DNA from: Ruminococcus sp.
GTDB taxonomy: Bacteria; Bacillota; Clostridia; Oscillospirales; Ruminococcaceae
Direction of reading: 5' to 3'
DNA length: 64,000 bases
NCBI GenBank assembly: GCA_021200415.1
Contig: JAJQGO010000057.1
Coordinates: 44,557-108,556 of the forward strand
Part shown: positions 26,501-34,214 of the stretch, in pieces
Numbering within the stretch: the stretch's first letter is position 1
How the letters are laid out: the number at the start of each line of letters is the position of its first letter
Notes under the pieces: model-generated
Database searches by the model: none
What the model was told of the DNA's origin: nothing
The model's input: the letters and a program-made list of their open reading frames with translations, nothing else
Position numbers and translations under genes: made by a program

Positions 26501-26563
26501 AAGTGATTGGCAGATACGCACATAAAGTAAAAATGCGTGTTAAATTACTAACACGCATTTTTT
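26501..26563 (+). ncRNA. Candidate small RNA of about 60-65 nt
   Basis: The stretch from the expected transcription start (about 26501) to the terminator T-run at 26563 holds no ribosome binding site or open frame. A consensus promoter and an 11-bp terminator hairpin bound it. Predicted only from these two signals. The alternative is that the promoter is a leftover or that the hairpin only serves the convergent zinc-ribbon operon. Confidence 0.45.
26529..26563. terminator. Bidirectional terminator of the zinc-ribbon locus
   Basis: AATGCGTGTTA/TAACACGCATT, 11-bp perfect stem with a 6-base loop, A-run on one side and T-run on the other; lies 35 bases after the last zinc-ribbon gene. Confidence 0.88.
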
Positions 26564-26597
26564 ATAGAGGATTTATATTTATGGAGAAGTTGTCATA

Positions 26598-27968
26598 TCA
26601 ATAAAAATCAATGTAATACGAGTCAACCCAGCCGTAATAATCGCCGTCATCGGTATCCCACAGCTCGTACCATGTAGTGCCGTTGCTTGTGTAGACATTC
26701 ATTGCCGTTATGTGCCATGTATCGCCAAGACTTTTGCGTACTGTTTCGTAGCTGCCGCCGTAGCAGATGTAGTCTGTGGTGTATCCGGGAACAGTTGTGC
26801 CATGGCAGTTGATTTGACCTCGCCATCCGTCTATAGCCATAATGCCATCGCCCACGTCTTCCTCAATGACTTCCTCAGCTGCAACATTCAGCACCTTATA
26901 CGTTGACAGGGTTTCCCCTATTTCACGGTATTCCGTCAGACCCTCGCCACTGTAAATTACGTCGGTATAAACGCCATAGGCGTCAATAACTACCATGCCA
27001 ATTTCCTGAGTTCCCATATACGCCTTGTTTGTATACAACGTGTCGCCATCGACAGCAAGCGATGAGTGACTGCCGCCAATAGAGCCGAGATCAACGATTT
27101 CGCCGTCTTCAATTGTATAAAATTCATAAATTGTATCGGCTTCGTACGTACCGGCCTTGAGTATCAGCTCGTCTACACCGTCCTGATCAGCGTCAAACAG
27201 GTAAAATTCGCTGTAGGTGTAGGTTACTCCCATCTCAACCATTTCTTCATAAGCATAATCAATTAAATCATCATACAAGCTATAATCAATTACTACCGGT
27301 TCGGTTGTCGGTTCAGCAGTTGTTGCCGCAACGGTTGTAGCTGCAGTTGTAGTCTGAGCTTCTGCCTCAGTTGTTTCTGCTTCAGTTTCTTCGGCTTCGG
27401 TTTCATCCTCGGTTGCTTCTACCTCGGAAACACTTGAGCTGTCGCGCTCATCGTCCTTTTCGTTTTCATTTTTGAAATACAGGAATCCCACAATTCCCAC
27501 TGCCGCAATCAGAATTACCAGCAGAACCACAATTACCCACAGCAGCGGCGATTTCTTCGGCTTATCATTTTTCGGCGGCATCGCTGTCGGATAGGGATTT
27601 TCGGCTGCTATCTTTGCACCGCAATTTTCACAAAATACCGTGCTTTCGTCAATTGCTTTGCCACAATTCGGGCAAATCATATTCGTCGGTTCAGGTGTCG
27701 GATTTTCCAACACCGGCGGAACATTTACGTTTTGATTTGGAGCTTCAGCTGCTATCCTCGCACCACAATGTTCACAAAATACCGTGCTTTCGTCAATTGC
27801 TTTGCCACAGTTCGGGCAAATCATATTCGGCGGTTCAGGTGTCGGATTTTCCAACACCGGCGGAACATTTGCACTTTGATTCGGAGCTTCAGCTGCTATC
27901 CTCGCACCGCAATGTTCACAAAATATTGTGTTATCGTCAACTTCTTTGCCGCAGTTTGTACAGAACAT
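26598..27968 (-). CDS. Membrane protein with three tandem zinc ribbons and an extracytoplasmic domain
   Basis: 456 residues from ATG 27968 (GAGGTGG five bases upstream). Three zinc ribbons (FCTNCGKEVDDNTIFCEHCG, then two ICPNCGKAIDESTVFCE(H/N)CG copies) are joined by Pro/Asn linkers and arise from a 144-bp DNA repeat. One transmembrane helix (LLWVIVVLLVILIAAVGIVGF) and an acidic Thr/Glu linker lead to an outer domain with an EF-hand-like loop (DADQDGVDELIL) and a C-terminal SH3-like stretch with WYELWDTDDGDYYGWV. Ribbons face the cytoplasm, the rest the outside. Function unknown. Last gene of the seven-gene zinc-ribbon locus. Confidence 0.8.
   Translation of the reverse strand: MFCTNCGKEVDDNTIFCEHCGARIAAEAPNQSANVPPVLENPTPEPPNMICPNCGKAIDESTVFCEHCGARIAAEAPNQNVNVPPVLENPTPEPTNMICPNCGKAIDESTVFCENCGAKIAAENPYPTAMPPKNDKPKKSPLLWVIVVLLVILIAAVGIVGFLYFKNENEKDDERDSSSVSEVEATEDETEAEETEAETTEAEAQTTTAATTVAATTAEPTTEPVVIDYSLYDDLIDYAYEEMVEMGVTYTYSEFYLFDADQDGVDELILKAGTYEADTIYEFYTIEDGEIVDLGSIGGSHSSLAVDGDTLYTNKAYMGTQEIGMVVIDAYGVYTDVIYSGEGLTEYREIGETLSTYKVLNVAAEEVIEEDVGDGIMAIDGWRGQINCHGTTVPGYTTDYICYGGSYETVRKSLGDTWHITAMNVYTSNGTTWYELWDTDDGDYYGWVDSYYIDFY
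27604..27960 (-). repeat. 144-bp tandem repeat inside the triple zinc-ribbon gene
   Basis: About 2.5 units of 144 bp (48 codons), each encoding one zinc ribbon plus its linker. The first and second full units are nearly identical (for example the same GCTGCTATC at 27604 and 27748), so the duplication is recent. The third, N-terminal ribbon is more diverged. Confidence 0.8.
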
Positions 27969-28064
27969 ACTTTCCACCTCTGCATCATAGATTTTCATGT
28001 GCTATATCACTTTTTTAATATACCACATTTTTCTTTCCGTGTCAAGTTGAATTGTCTGATGAAC

Positions 28065-28424
28065 TCATTGATTCGCTGCACCAACAATTATTATTATGAT
28101 AAAAATTATAATATCAATAACGCCAATGCCAATTGAAATTTTTGCTTTTTCTATTTCAGATTCGTTATTTTTGATAGCTAATGAGCCGAAATAGATTGCG
28201 GGAATCCCAAGCAGCAGTGGAAATCCACAGCATACGCAGCACAAAAGTCCAATCAAAGCAAATTTTAAAGCTGTACTTGCATATCTTGTTGCTTCTTTTT
28301 GTATATTTTGATCATAGATTACAGTAACATTTTTCTCGATTTCACCGTTCTTAGTTGAAGCTCCGCATTTGTCACAAAAAGCAGCGTCATCATTGATTTC
28401 ACTTCCGCAATTTTTACAAAACAT
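28065..28424 (-). CDS. Small zinc-ribbon membrane protein (DUF4190-like)
   Basis: 119 residues: zinc ribbon FCKNCGSEINDDAAFCDKCG, a 25-residue linker, then two hydrophobic segments (ALIGLLCCVCCGFPLLLG and IGVIDIIIFIIIIIVGA) separated by the KNNESEIEKAKIS loop. The two-helix arrangement is like DUF4190. GGAGGG precedes the ATG. It belongs to the seven-gene locus. Function unknown. Confidence 0.75.
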   Translation of the reverse strand: MFCKNCGSEINDDAAFCDKCGASTKNGEIEKNVTVIYDQNIQKEATRYASTALKFALIGLLCCVCCGFPLLLGIPAIYFGSLAIKNNESEIEKAKISIGIGVIDIIIFIIIIIVGAANQ

Positions 28425-28442
28425 TTTACTTTGCCCTCCGTG

Positions 28443-29207
28443 TCAAGTTACATTGCCCGTTGAATCCTTTGGCGGACTTTCCTCCGATTTTTCTGAATTT
28501 TTCGAATCTTCAGGAGGGTCATCCAATTCTGACATTGGAGTAAATATGAAAGTCGCGACTATCAGCAAAATTAACGCTATGTAAAATGCCACACCGAATG
28601 ATACGTCAAACATTCCGCTCTTCACTAATTCTTTTAGCGATTCGTCGCCTATCTTGTAATAAGATTTTGCAGACAGACGGAATATAACTAAAAATATCGC
28701 ACTCCAAATAGTAGCTGAGCTTCCCCATGACCTATACTTCTTGCTGATAAACAACGACACCACTGCCAGAATAGCTGCTAAGCAGACAAAAATATTGAAG
28801 GTGCTTGCGTCAACGTCCTCGTCATAATTTTCGTCGTAATAATCGGCAACATCTTCGCTCGTTTCGGAGTTGCCAAAAATCATATCCTTGCCGGTCAGCT
28901 CAATAACTGTCGCGCTCGAGCCTACCTCCTCGACTCCGCACGAAACGGTCATAAACGGAAAGAAAAAGCAAATCAGCGCGATAACCACGACAAGCTTCGG
29001 GACCCAAATCGGGTACTCTTTCTTCTCCTTTTTGGGAGCTGCACCTGAATCCGTCTGCGGTGCAGCTGCCTGAACGGGCTGTAATGCTGCGCCCGAATCC
29101 GTCTGCGCAGGCGGAGCAGTCTGTGTGGTCTGTGTGACCTTCGCTCCGCATTCGTTGCAGAACTGCGCTCCCTCTTTCAACGGTTTTCCGCAATTTTTAC
29201 AAAACAT
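28443..29207 (-). CDS. Zinc-ribbon polytopic membrane protein
   Basis: 254 residues. N-terminal ribbon FCKNCGKPLKEGAQFCNECG, a Thr/Gln/Ala-rich linker with an internal repeat (DSGAALQPVQAAAPQ / DSGAAPKKEKK), then about four hydrophobic segments (LVVVIALICFFFPFMTVSCG, FNIFVCLAAILAVVSLFI and two more) and an acidic/polar C-terminal tail. The first helix pair with the FPFMTVSC segment resembles clostridial membrane proteins of unknown function. Spaced 18 bp from the next gene. Confidence 0.72.
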   Translation of the reverse strand: MFCKNCGKPLKEGAQFCNECGAKVTQTTQTAPPAQTDSGAALQPVQAAAPQTDSGAAPKKEKKEYPIWVPKLVVVIALICFFFPFMTVSCGVEEVGSSATVIELTGKDMIFGNSETSEDVADYYDENYDEDVDASTFNIFVCLAAILAVVSLFISKKYRSWGSSATIWSAIFLVIFRLSAKSYYKIGDESLKELVKSGMFDVSFGVAFYIALILLIVATFIFTPMSELDDPPEDSKNSEKSEESPPKDSTGNVT

Positions 29208-29227
29208 TTAATCACCCCTAAATCTCT

Positions 29228-29803
29228 CTAAATCAGCTTGTGACCTGTCATTGTTTCAAGATCGTGAATAAATTCATCGGCTTTTTCCTGCTTCTCCATC
29301 ATGAGAAGATTGTAGCTTTTCTGATCCGTCGTGTGAATCGTGATAATCTTCGACTTGTTGAATGCCCCTATAAGCGTCGCAAGCGCACAAATTACGCCTA
29401 TAATGCAGCCTGCCATGGCGTCAGCCATGAGAGAAAAATACGCCAATGCGACAAAAACAGCAAGCTCAACTACAGTAATAACTAAATTATAGCCAAGCAT
29501 CAATTTAACTTCCGTTGTAATATGAGAAATCTTATTATACGGAATTTTATTTTTTATAATGCTGCCTGCCGTTAAGCTATCCTGCCCAAACTGTGCCTTT
29601 GTATTGGGCGAAAGTAGAGCATTCGTCTTGAACTCGTATTTTTTGTTGACAAGGTACATTCTTTCAATGCTGCCCGAATCCGTCGGCTGTGCAGCTGCCT
29701 GAACGGGTTCTGCGGCAGGTACGGTTGCAGTCATTGCCGCTCCGCACCTATTACAGAATTTAACCCCATCTGCTACTTGATTTCCACAATTTTTACAAAA
29801 CAT
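29228..29803 (-). CDS. Zinc-ribbon protein with membrane-embedded PH-like domain
   Basis: 191 residues. The first 38 residues (ribbon FCKNCGNQVADGVKFCNRCG plus an Ala/Pro linker) are essentially identical to those of the next upstream gene. A beta-rich segment (YEFKTNALLSPNTKAQFG...IPYNKISHI) is split by a two-helix hairpin (about residues 100-140) from a second beta/alpha part ending KADEFIHDLETMTG. This layout is like bacterial PH domains carried by membrane proteins; that is inference from pattern only. Starts five bases after the upstream gene stops. Confidence 0.7.
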   Translation of the reverse strand: MFCKNCGNQVADGVKFCNRCGAAMTATVPAAEPVQAAAQPTDSGSIERMYLVNKKYEFKTNALLSPNTKAQFGQDSLTAGSIIKNKIPYNKISHITTEVKLMLGYNLVITVVELAVFVALAYFSLMADAMAGCIIGVICALATLIGAFNKSKIITIHTTDQKSYNLLMMEKQEKADEFIHDLETMTGHKLI

Positions 29804-29808
29804 AATTA

Positions 29809-31017
29809 TTACTCATTTCTGTTTAAGACAAGACCGTAATCGGATAAATAAAGATAGAAAACCTCATCATCATAAATACAATCGAGAAAATCCTCAGTAT
29901 CAACATCGTTTAAACGCTGTCCCTCGATATAGATACCCCAGATTTCAAACTCATCGTCATCCATATCCTCATCCTGATAGAACTCTATAATGAGATTACA
30001 TGATGCATCCTCACAATAAACATCTTCATCGAGTGCTATATAATAAAGAGTCGCACCAAATTCAACAATATTTCCAACATAATCGCCATTGTCAACTTCA
30101 ACCTCGTCGTCAAATTCCTTCCACGAAGTATTGTCAAAATTGGAATAATTTTTAAACGCATTTCCAATGGTCGTACTGGTGTAGGAGGTAAGCGTGCCGT
30201 CCTTTACATCACTAACTGACAGAGAAGTACTGCTCTTTGAAGTACTGCTCGGGACAGTTACAACAATAACAATGGCAATTACAACTAATGCTGCGATAGT
30301 ACCAATAATAAGCTCAGTCTTTTTCTTTTTAAGCACGGCAGTTGTAAGTACAGGCTGATTGTTTAATTGCAGCATTGTATTTAAATCACACACAAAAGCA
30401 TCTCTGTCAGCTTCTTCTTTTCCGCGGATTCGCCTCATTTTCGTTTTAAATGTCTGACCGGAATGTGTTTCCACAATGAAATCCGTACCCGAAGCAAAAA
30501 AGAAAATCATAAGTGCGGCAACCACAAGACATAATAAACCAATAAAAATGCTCGCCGCAACCACGCCACCTTCTGACGATGGTGAGGACGCTTCTTCTAA
30601 CCCAAACCAAAAAAGTAAAACTCCAAGCAAGATGTAAAATAATGAACCAATAATATAACCAATTCTTGTTTTGTCTTCATAGCGATATGATTTTAAATCA
30701 GTATACGGTATTGTTATATTATCTTTTCCATCGTTTTCTATATCGAGTGATTCTTTTCTAAGTTTAAAAATTATACTGTTGCCTATAATAGAGAAAATCA
30801 AAGAGCGTGACAGAGCATTTCCTCTAAATTTGTATTCACCTTCTGCAATCGAAGCTTTCAAAGCTTCCAAGTCACCCTGTGGAGCAGTCTGAACAGTCTG
30901 CTGTGCAGCTGCCTGAACGGGTTCTGCGGCAGGTACGGTTGCAGTCATTGCCGCTCCGCACCTATTACAGAATTTAACCCCATCTGCTACTTGATTTCCA
31001 CAATTTTTACAAAACAT
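29809..31017 (-). CDS. Mosaic zinc-ribbon membrane protein (fusion of two neighbouring paralogues)
   Basis: 402 residues. Residues 1 to about 216 (ribbon, linker, PH-like half, transmembrane hairpin, KTKMRRIRGKEEADRDAF) closely match the whole of the protein at 31028-31678. Residues from about 228 to the end (KKKKTELIIGTIAALVVI, then GTLTSYTSTTIGNAF, FYQDEDMDDDEFEIWGIYIE, YLYLSDYGLV) match the transmembrane and outer half of the protein at 31697-32341. It therefore looks like a duplication of both genes with loss of the intervening stop and second zinc ribbon. Function unknown. Confidence 0.8.
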   Translation of the reverse strand: MFCKNCGNQVADGVKFCNRCGAAMTATVPAAEPVQAAAQQTVQTAPQGDLEALKASIAEGEYKFRGNALSRSLIFSIIGNSIIFKLRKESLDIENDGKDNITIPYTDLKSYRYEDKTRIGYIIGSLFYILLGVLLFWFGLEEASSPSSEGGVVAASIFIGLLCLVVAALMIFFFASGTDFIVETHSGQTFKTKMRRIRGKEEADRDAFVCDLNTMLQLNNQPVLTTAVLKKKKTELIIGTIAALVVIAIVIVVTVPSSTSKSSTSLSVSDVKDGTLTSYTSTTIGNAFKNYSNFDNTSWKEFDDEVEVDNGDYVGNIVEFGATLYYIALDEDVYCEDASCNLIIEFYQDEDMDDDEFEIWGIYIEGQRLNDVDTEDFLDCIYDDEVFYLYLSDYGLVLNRNE

Positions 31018-31027
31018 TTTATGCTCC

Positions 31028-31678
31028 TTATTGCAGCATTATATTTAAATCACGCACAAAAGCATCTCTATCGGCTTCTTTTTTGCCGCTGATTCGCCTC
31101 ATTTTTGTTTTAAATGTCTGACCGGAGTGTGTTTCCACAATGAAATCTGTACCCGAAGCAAAATAGAAAATCATGAGTGCGGCAACCACAAGACTTAATA
31201 AACCAATAAAAATGCCCGCCGCTACCACGCCACCTTCTTCTGATGAGGATGCTGCTGCTATTCCAAACCAAAGAAATAAAACTCCAAGCAAGATGTAAAA
31301 TAATGAACCAATAATATAACCAATTCTTGTTTTGTCTTCATAGCGATATGATTTTAAATCAGTATACGGTATCGTTGTATTATTTTTATCTTCGTAGTTT
31401 ATATCGAGCGACTCTCTGCCAAGTTTAAAAATTATAATGCCACCTATAATAGAAACTGTAAAAGACCTTGACGTAGTATTTCCTTTAAATTTGTATTCAC
31501 GTTCTGCAATCGAAGCCTTCAGAGCTTCCAGGTCGCCCTGTGGAGCAGCCTGAACGGGCTGTGGTGCAGCTGCCTGAACGGGTTCTGCGACAGGTGCGGC
31601 TGCAGTCATTGCAGCTCCGCATTTTTTACAGAATTTAACACCATCGTCTACTTGATTTCCGCAATTTTTACAAAACAT
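31028..31678 (-). CDS. Zinc-ribbon membrane protein with PH-like domain
   Basis: 216 residues: ribbon FCKNCGNQVDDGVKFCKKCG, Ala/Pro/Gln linker with VQAAAPQ repeats, a beta-rich stretch (YKFKGNTTSRSFTVSIIGG, TIPYTDLKSYRYED), two transmembrane helices (GYIIGSLFYILLGVLFLWFG and GIFIGLLSLVVAALMIFYF) and a final beta/alpha part (TDFIVETHSGQTFKTKMRR). It ends DLNIMLQ exactly where the mosaic paralogue downstream continues. Second gene of the locus. Confidence 0.75.
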   Translation of the reverse strand: MFCKNCGNQVDDGVKFCKKCGAAMTAAAPVAEPVQAAAPQPVQAAPQGDLEALKASIAEREYKFKGNTTSRSFTVSIIGGIIIFKLGRESLDINYEDKNNTTIPYTDLKSYRYEDKTRIGYIIGSLFYILLGVLFLWFGIAAASSSEEGGVVAAGIFIGLLSLVVAALMIFYFASGTDFIVETHSGQTFKTKMRRISGKKEADRDAFVRDLNIMLQ

Positions 31679-31696
31679 AATTGTTACTCCTTTATA

Positions 31697-32341
31697 TTAT
31701 TCTACCACAAGGTTGTAATCGGACAGATAGAGATAGAATACTTCATCATTATAAATGCTGTCGAGAATAAGTTCAAAGTCAATGTCGTCTAAACGCTTTT
31801 CCTCAATATAGATGCCCCAGATTCCAAACTCATCGTCGTCCATATCCTCATCCTGATAGAACTGTATAATGAAATCACAATTAACATTTTCATCTTCATA
31901 GTCTTCATAATCATAATCAGTTGCTATGCAGTAAAGTGTTGCGTCAAATTCTACAATTGCTCCAACCTCATTGCCGTCGTCATCTACGCCATCAAATTCA
32001 TCCCATGAAGTATTGTCAAAATAGGAATAATTTTCAAACGCATTTCCAATGGTCGTGCTGCTGTAGGATGTAAGCGTACCGCTCTTTACATCGTCAACTG
32101 ACAGCGAAGGGCCGCTCAGAGCGTTCACAACAATAACGATGACAATTACAATTACAACTAACGCTGCAATAATGCCGATAATAAGCTTAGTGTTTTTCTT
32201 TTTAGGCTCGGCAGGGGCAGGTGCGCCGCCATACACGGGCTGGTTGTTTGCTGCTGTTCCTGAACCGTCAAGGGTTGCGCCGCACTTCTCGCAAAACTTT
32301 GAACCGTCCGGAATCTGATTTCCACATTTGTTACAAATCAT
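31697..32341 (-). CDS. Zinc-ribbon protein with single helix and acidic outer domain
   Basis: About 214 residues from ATG 32341 (AGAGG upstream). Ribbon ICNKCGNQIPDGSKFCEKCG, short linker, basic KKKNTK followed by one transmembrane helix (LIIGIIAALVVIVIVIVIVV), then an acidic outer domain with GTLTSYSSTTIGNAFENY, FYQDEDMDDDEFGIWGIYIE and a C-terminal DEVFYLYLSDYNLVVE. First gene after the strong promoter at 32401-32429 and parent of the C-terminal half of the mosaic gene. Confidence 0.75.
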   Translation of the reverse strand: MICNKCGNQIPDGSKFCEKCGATLDGSGTAANNQPVYGGAPAPAEPKKKNTKLIIGIIAALVVIVIVIVIVVNALSGPSLSVDDVKSGTLTSYSSTTIGNAFENYSYFDNTSWDEFDGVDDDGNEVGAIVEFDATLYCIATDYDYEDYEDENVNCDFIIQFYQDEDMDDDEFGIWGIYIEEKRLDDIDFELILDSIYNDEVFYLYLSDYNLVVE

Positions 32342-32400
32342 AATTATTACCTCTTTCATTTTTTGATTATGGTCTGACAGTTTTCATATGTCTAACACAA

Positions 32401-32429
32401 ATTATACACCCAAAGTTCTACTTTGTCAA
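32401..32429 (-). promoter_or_regulatory. Strong promoter of the zinc-ribbon locus
   Basis: Minus strand TTGACA (32424-32429), exact 17-base spacer, TATAAT (32401-32406): a full consensus promoter, about 60 bases before the first zinc-ribbon gene and no further promoter seen in the next 5.7 kb. Confidence 0.88.
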
Positions 32430-32523
32430 CACTGAAAGTTGGTTTCTCGACGTAAAAAAACATAGTATAATATTATTATCGCACTGGTCAAAATGCCCAA
32501 TTTTCAGTAGGAGGAGAAATTTA

Positions 32524-32862
32524 TTGAGAATCATTGATTTTAAGGCTATGGGCGCTCGTATCCGCAGTCAGAGAGAACTTTTAGGGTATACCAGAGAACA
32601 GCTTGCGGAGAGGCTCGAGGTGTCGTCAAAATTTTGTTCGGATATTGAGCTTGGCATCAAGGGAATGTCCCTGAATACTCTCGCAAAGCTTTCCGACATT
32701 CTGCATCTCAGCACGGATTTTATTCTGTTCGGTGAGCAAGATGCAGATGCCGCGAAAGCAGACGCTCTTTTGCAGATGATAAATCAATGCCCGCCGTGTC
32801 ACCGCGGCGAGCTGACTGTAATTATTCAGGCTTTTCTGAAAGCCGTTTCCGACGAATCATGA
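32524..32862 (+). CDS. XRE-family HTH regulator
   Basis: 112 residues starting at TTG 32524, with AGGAGGAG seven bases upstream. The N-terminal Cro/CI-type helix-turn-helix is clear: GARIRSQRELLGYTREQLAERL, VSSKFCSDIELGIKGMSLNTLAKLSDIL, STDFILFG. The remainder is helical and may dimerise. A TATAAT at 32466-32471 is its probable -10; the -35 is weak. Its divergence from the zinc-ribbon locus and the 160-base shared region suggest it may control that locus. It overlaps the convergent 79-residue gene by 6 bp. Confidence 0.85.
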   Translation: MRIIDFKAMGARIRSQRELLGYTREQLAERLEVSSKFCSDIELGIKGMSLNTLAKLSDILHLSTDFILFGEQDADAAKADALLQMINQCPPCHRGELTVIIQAFLKAVSDES

Positions 32863-33096
32863 ACGGCGTATTTTCTCCTCCGTCCACTCCGGATTCCAGC
32901 CGAACAGACGGTAAAGCTGTACCAGCTGATAGGCGTTTTCGGGAATCTTTTTAACGCGTCTTGCAAGCTCTTTTTCTCCAATTTTGCGCAGCCATATTTC
33001 TAATCCGCCGCTCCAGAATTCGTGGAGCAGTTCATCTATCTGGAGATTGCGCCTGAGGTCGTCCAGATCATTTATGCTTTTTCCTCTCATCCTCAT
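32857..33096 (-). CDS. Small helical protein, unknown function
   Basis: 79 residues: SINDLDDLRRNLQIDELLHEFWSGG, LEIWLRKIGEKELARRVKKI, PENAYQLVQLYRLFGWNPEW (given in parts). The pattern DLRxNFxIxxLLxxFxxGxLExWL recalls a short helical module seen at the N-termini of various larger bacterial proteins, here standing alone; I cannot name the family with certainty. ATG at 33096 has AAAGGAG upstream. Convergent to and overlapping the XRE gene, so the two may be functionally linked or simply adjacent. Confidence 0.6.
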   Translation of the reverse strand: MRMRGKSINDLDDLRRNLQIDELLHEFWSGGLEIWLRKIGEKELARRVKKIPENAYQLVQLYRLFGWNPEWTEEKIRRS

Positions 33097-33155
33097 GAAG
33101 TATCAACTCCTTTCGACATCCTTATGATACCACATGATTTTTTCTTTGAGAATAC

Positions 33156-33196
33156 AAAACAGTTCCTGAATTTTTCAAAAAAATCGGAACTGTTTT
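33156..33196. other. Inverted repeat upstream of the 79-residue gene
   Basis: AAAACAGTTCC (33156-33166) and GGAACTGTTTT (33186-33196), 11-bp arms around an AT-rich 19-base loop. It may be a back-up terminator in either direction or a regulator site. Confidence 0.5.
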
Positions 33197-33211
33197 TGAT
33201 TTTTTGGGGAT

Positions 33212-33247
33212 AAAAAAACCGATGAGCATAAAGCTCATCGGCTGATT
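33212..33247 (-). terminator. Terminator of the transketolase operon
   Basis: CCGATGAGC/GCTCATCGG stem with a 5-base loop (33219-33241), followed on the minus strand by TTTTTTTAT; starts about 24 bases after the transketolase C-subunit stop. Confidence 0.9.
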
Positions 33248-33264
33248 TTTTATTAAGGTGATTT

Positions 33265-34212
33265 TTACTTTCTTTTAACTGCCTCTTTCACCTTGTCGGC
33301 GATATTCTCGGCGGAAAGTCCGAATTTTTTCAGCAGCTCAATCGCAGGGCCGGAGTAGCCGAACTCATCATTGACGCCGATTTTTACTACCGGCACAGGA
33401 CAGCACTCCGTTACAGCCTCCGCAACCGCTGAACCAAGTCCTCCGATTACGCTATGCTCCTCGGCAGTTACAATAACTCCTGTTTCACGTGCGCACTTGC
33501 AGATAAGCTCCTTGTCAAGAGGCTTAATTGTGTGAATGTTTACGACTCTTGCGGAAATTCCTTCGCTTTCAAGTGCCTTTGCAGCCTCAAGAGCTTCGTT
33601 TACCATAAGTCCTGTTGCAACAATTGTTACATCTGAGCCGTCCTTCATTACAACGCCCTTGCCAAGCTCGAATTTGTATGTTTCCCTGTCGTTGATTACG
33701 GGAACGGCAAGTCTGCCGAATCTCATGTAAACAGGTCCGTTGAAATCAAGAGCTGCCTTGACTGCCGCACGTGCTTCAACGTCGTCGCAGGGGTTGATTA
33801 TCGTCATGCCGGGAATTGTTCGCATAAGAGCTATATCCTCGTTGCACTGGTGAGTTGCGCCGTCCTCGCCTACGGAAATTCCCGCATGAGTTGCGCCGAT
33901 TTTTACGTTGAGATGCGGATAGCCTATGGAATTTCTCACAATTTCAAATGCTCGTCCTGCGGCAAACATGGCAAATGTGCTGGCAAAGGGAATTTTACCG
34001 CAGCTTGCAAGTCCTGCAGCTACGCCCATCATGTTGGCCTCCGCAATTCCGCAGTCAAAGAAGCGTTCGGGATATGCCTTCTTGAAAATGCCTGTTTTGG
34101 TGGCAGCGGCAAGATCTGCGTCAAGAACAACAAGATTCTCATATTCATTTGCAAGATCTCTGAGAGCCTCACCATAGCTTTCTCTTGTAGCTTTTTTAAT
34201 TATTTCTGACAT
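33265..34212 (-). CDS. Transketolase, C-terminal subunit
   Basis: 315 residues holding the pyrimidine-binding and C-terminal domains: ENLVVLDADLAAATKTG, RFFDCGIAEANMMGVAAGLA, ATHAGISVGEDGATHQCNED and AVTECCPVPVVKIGVND. Together with the adjacent N-terminal subunit (2-bp gap) it makes a split transketolase, common in Clostridia, which transfers two-carbon ketol units in the non-oxidative pentose phosphate pathway. Confidence 0.95.
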   Translation of the reverse strand: MSEIIKKATRESYGEALRDLANEYENLVVLDADLAAATKTGIFKKAYPERFFDCGIAEANMMGVAAGLASCGKIPFASTFAMFAAGRAFEIVRNSIGYPHLNVKIGATHAGISVGEDGATHQCNEDIALMRTIPGMTIINPCDDVEARAAVKAALDFNGPVYMRFGRLAVPVINDRETYKFELGKGVVMKDGSDVTIVATGLMVNEALEAAKALESEGISARVVNIHTIKPLDKELICKCARETGVIVTAEEHSVIGGLGSAVAEAVTECCPVPVVKIGVNDEFGYSGPAIELLKKFGLSAENIADKVKEAVKRK

Positions 34213-34214
34213 AC

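Noticed and set aside
26279..26521. Minus-strand frame of about 80 codons across the repeat element
   Set aside because: It is the inverted repeat read through. The corresponding frames in the other copy (42657-42911) share only the repeat-derived peptide and have no ribosome binding site.
26598..32341. Zinc-ribbon genes as a toxin-antitoxin or phage-defence island
   Set aside because: No nuclease, toxin, helicase or phage-related domain is visible; a membrane/envelope role fits the sequences better.
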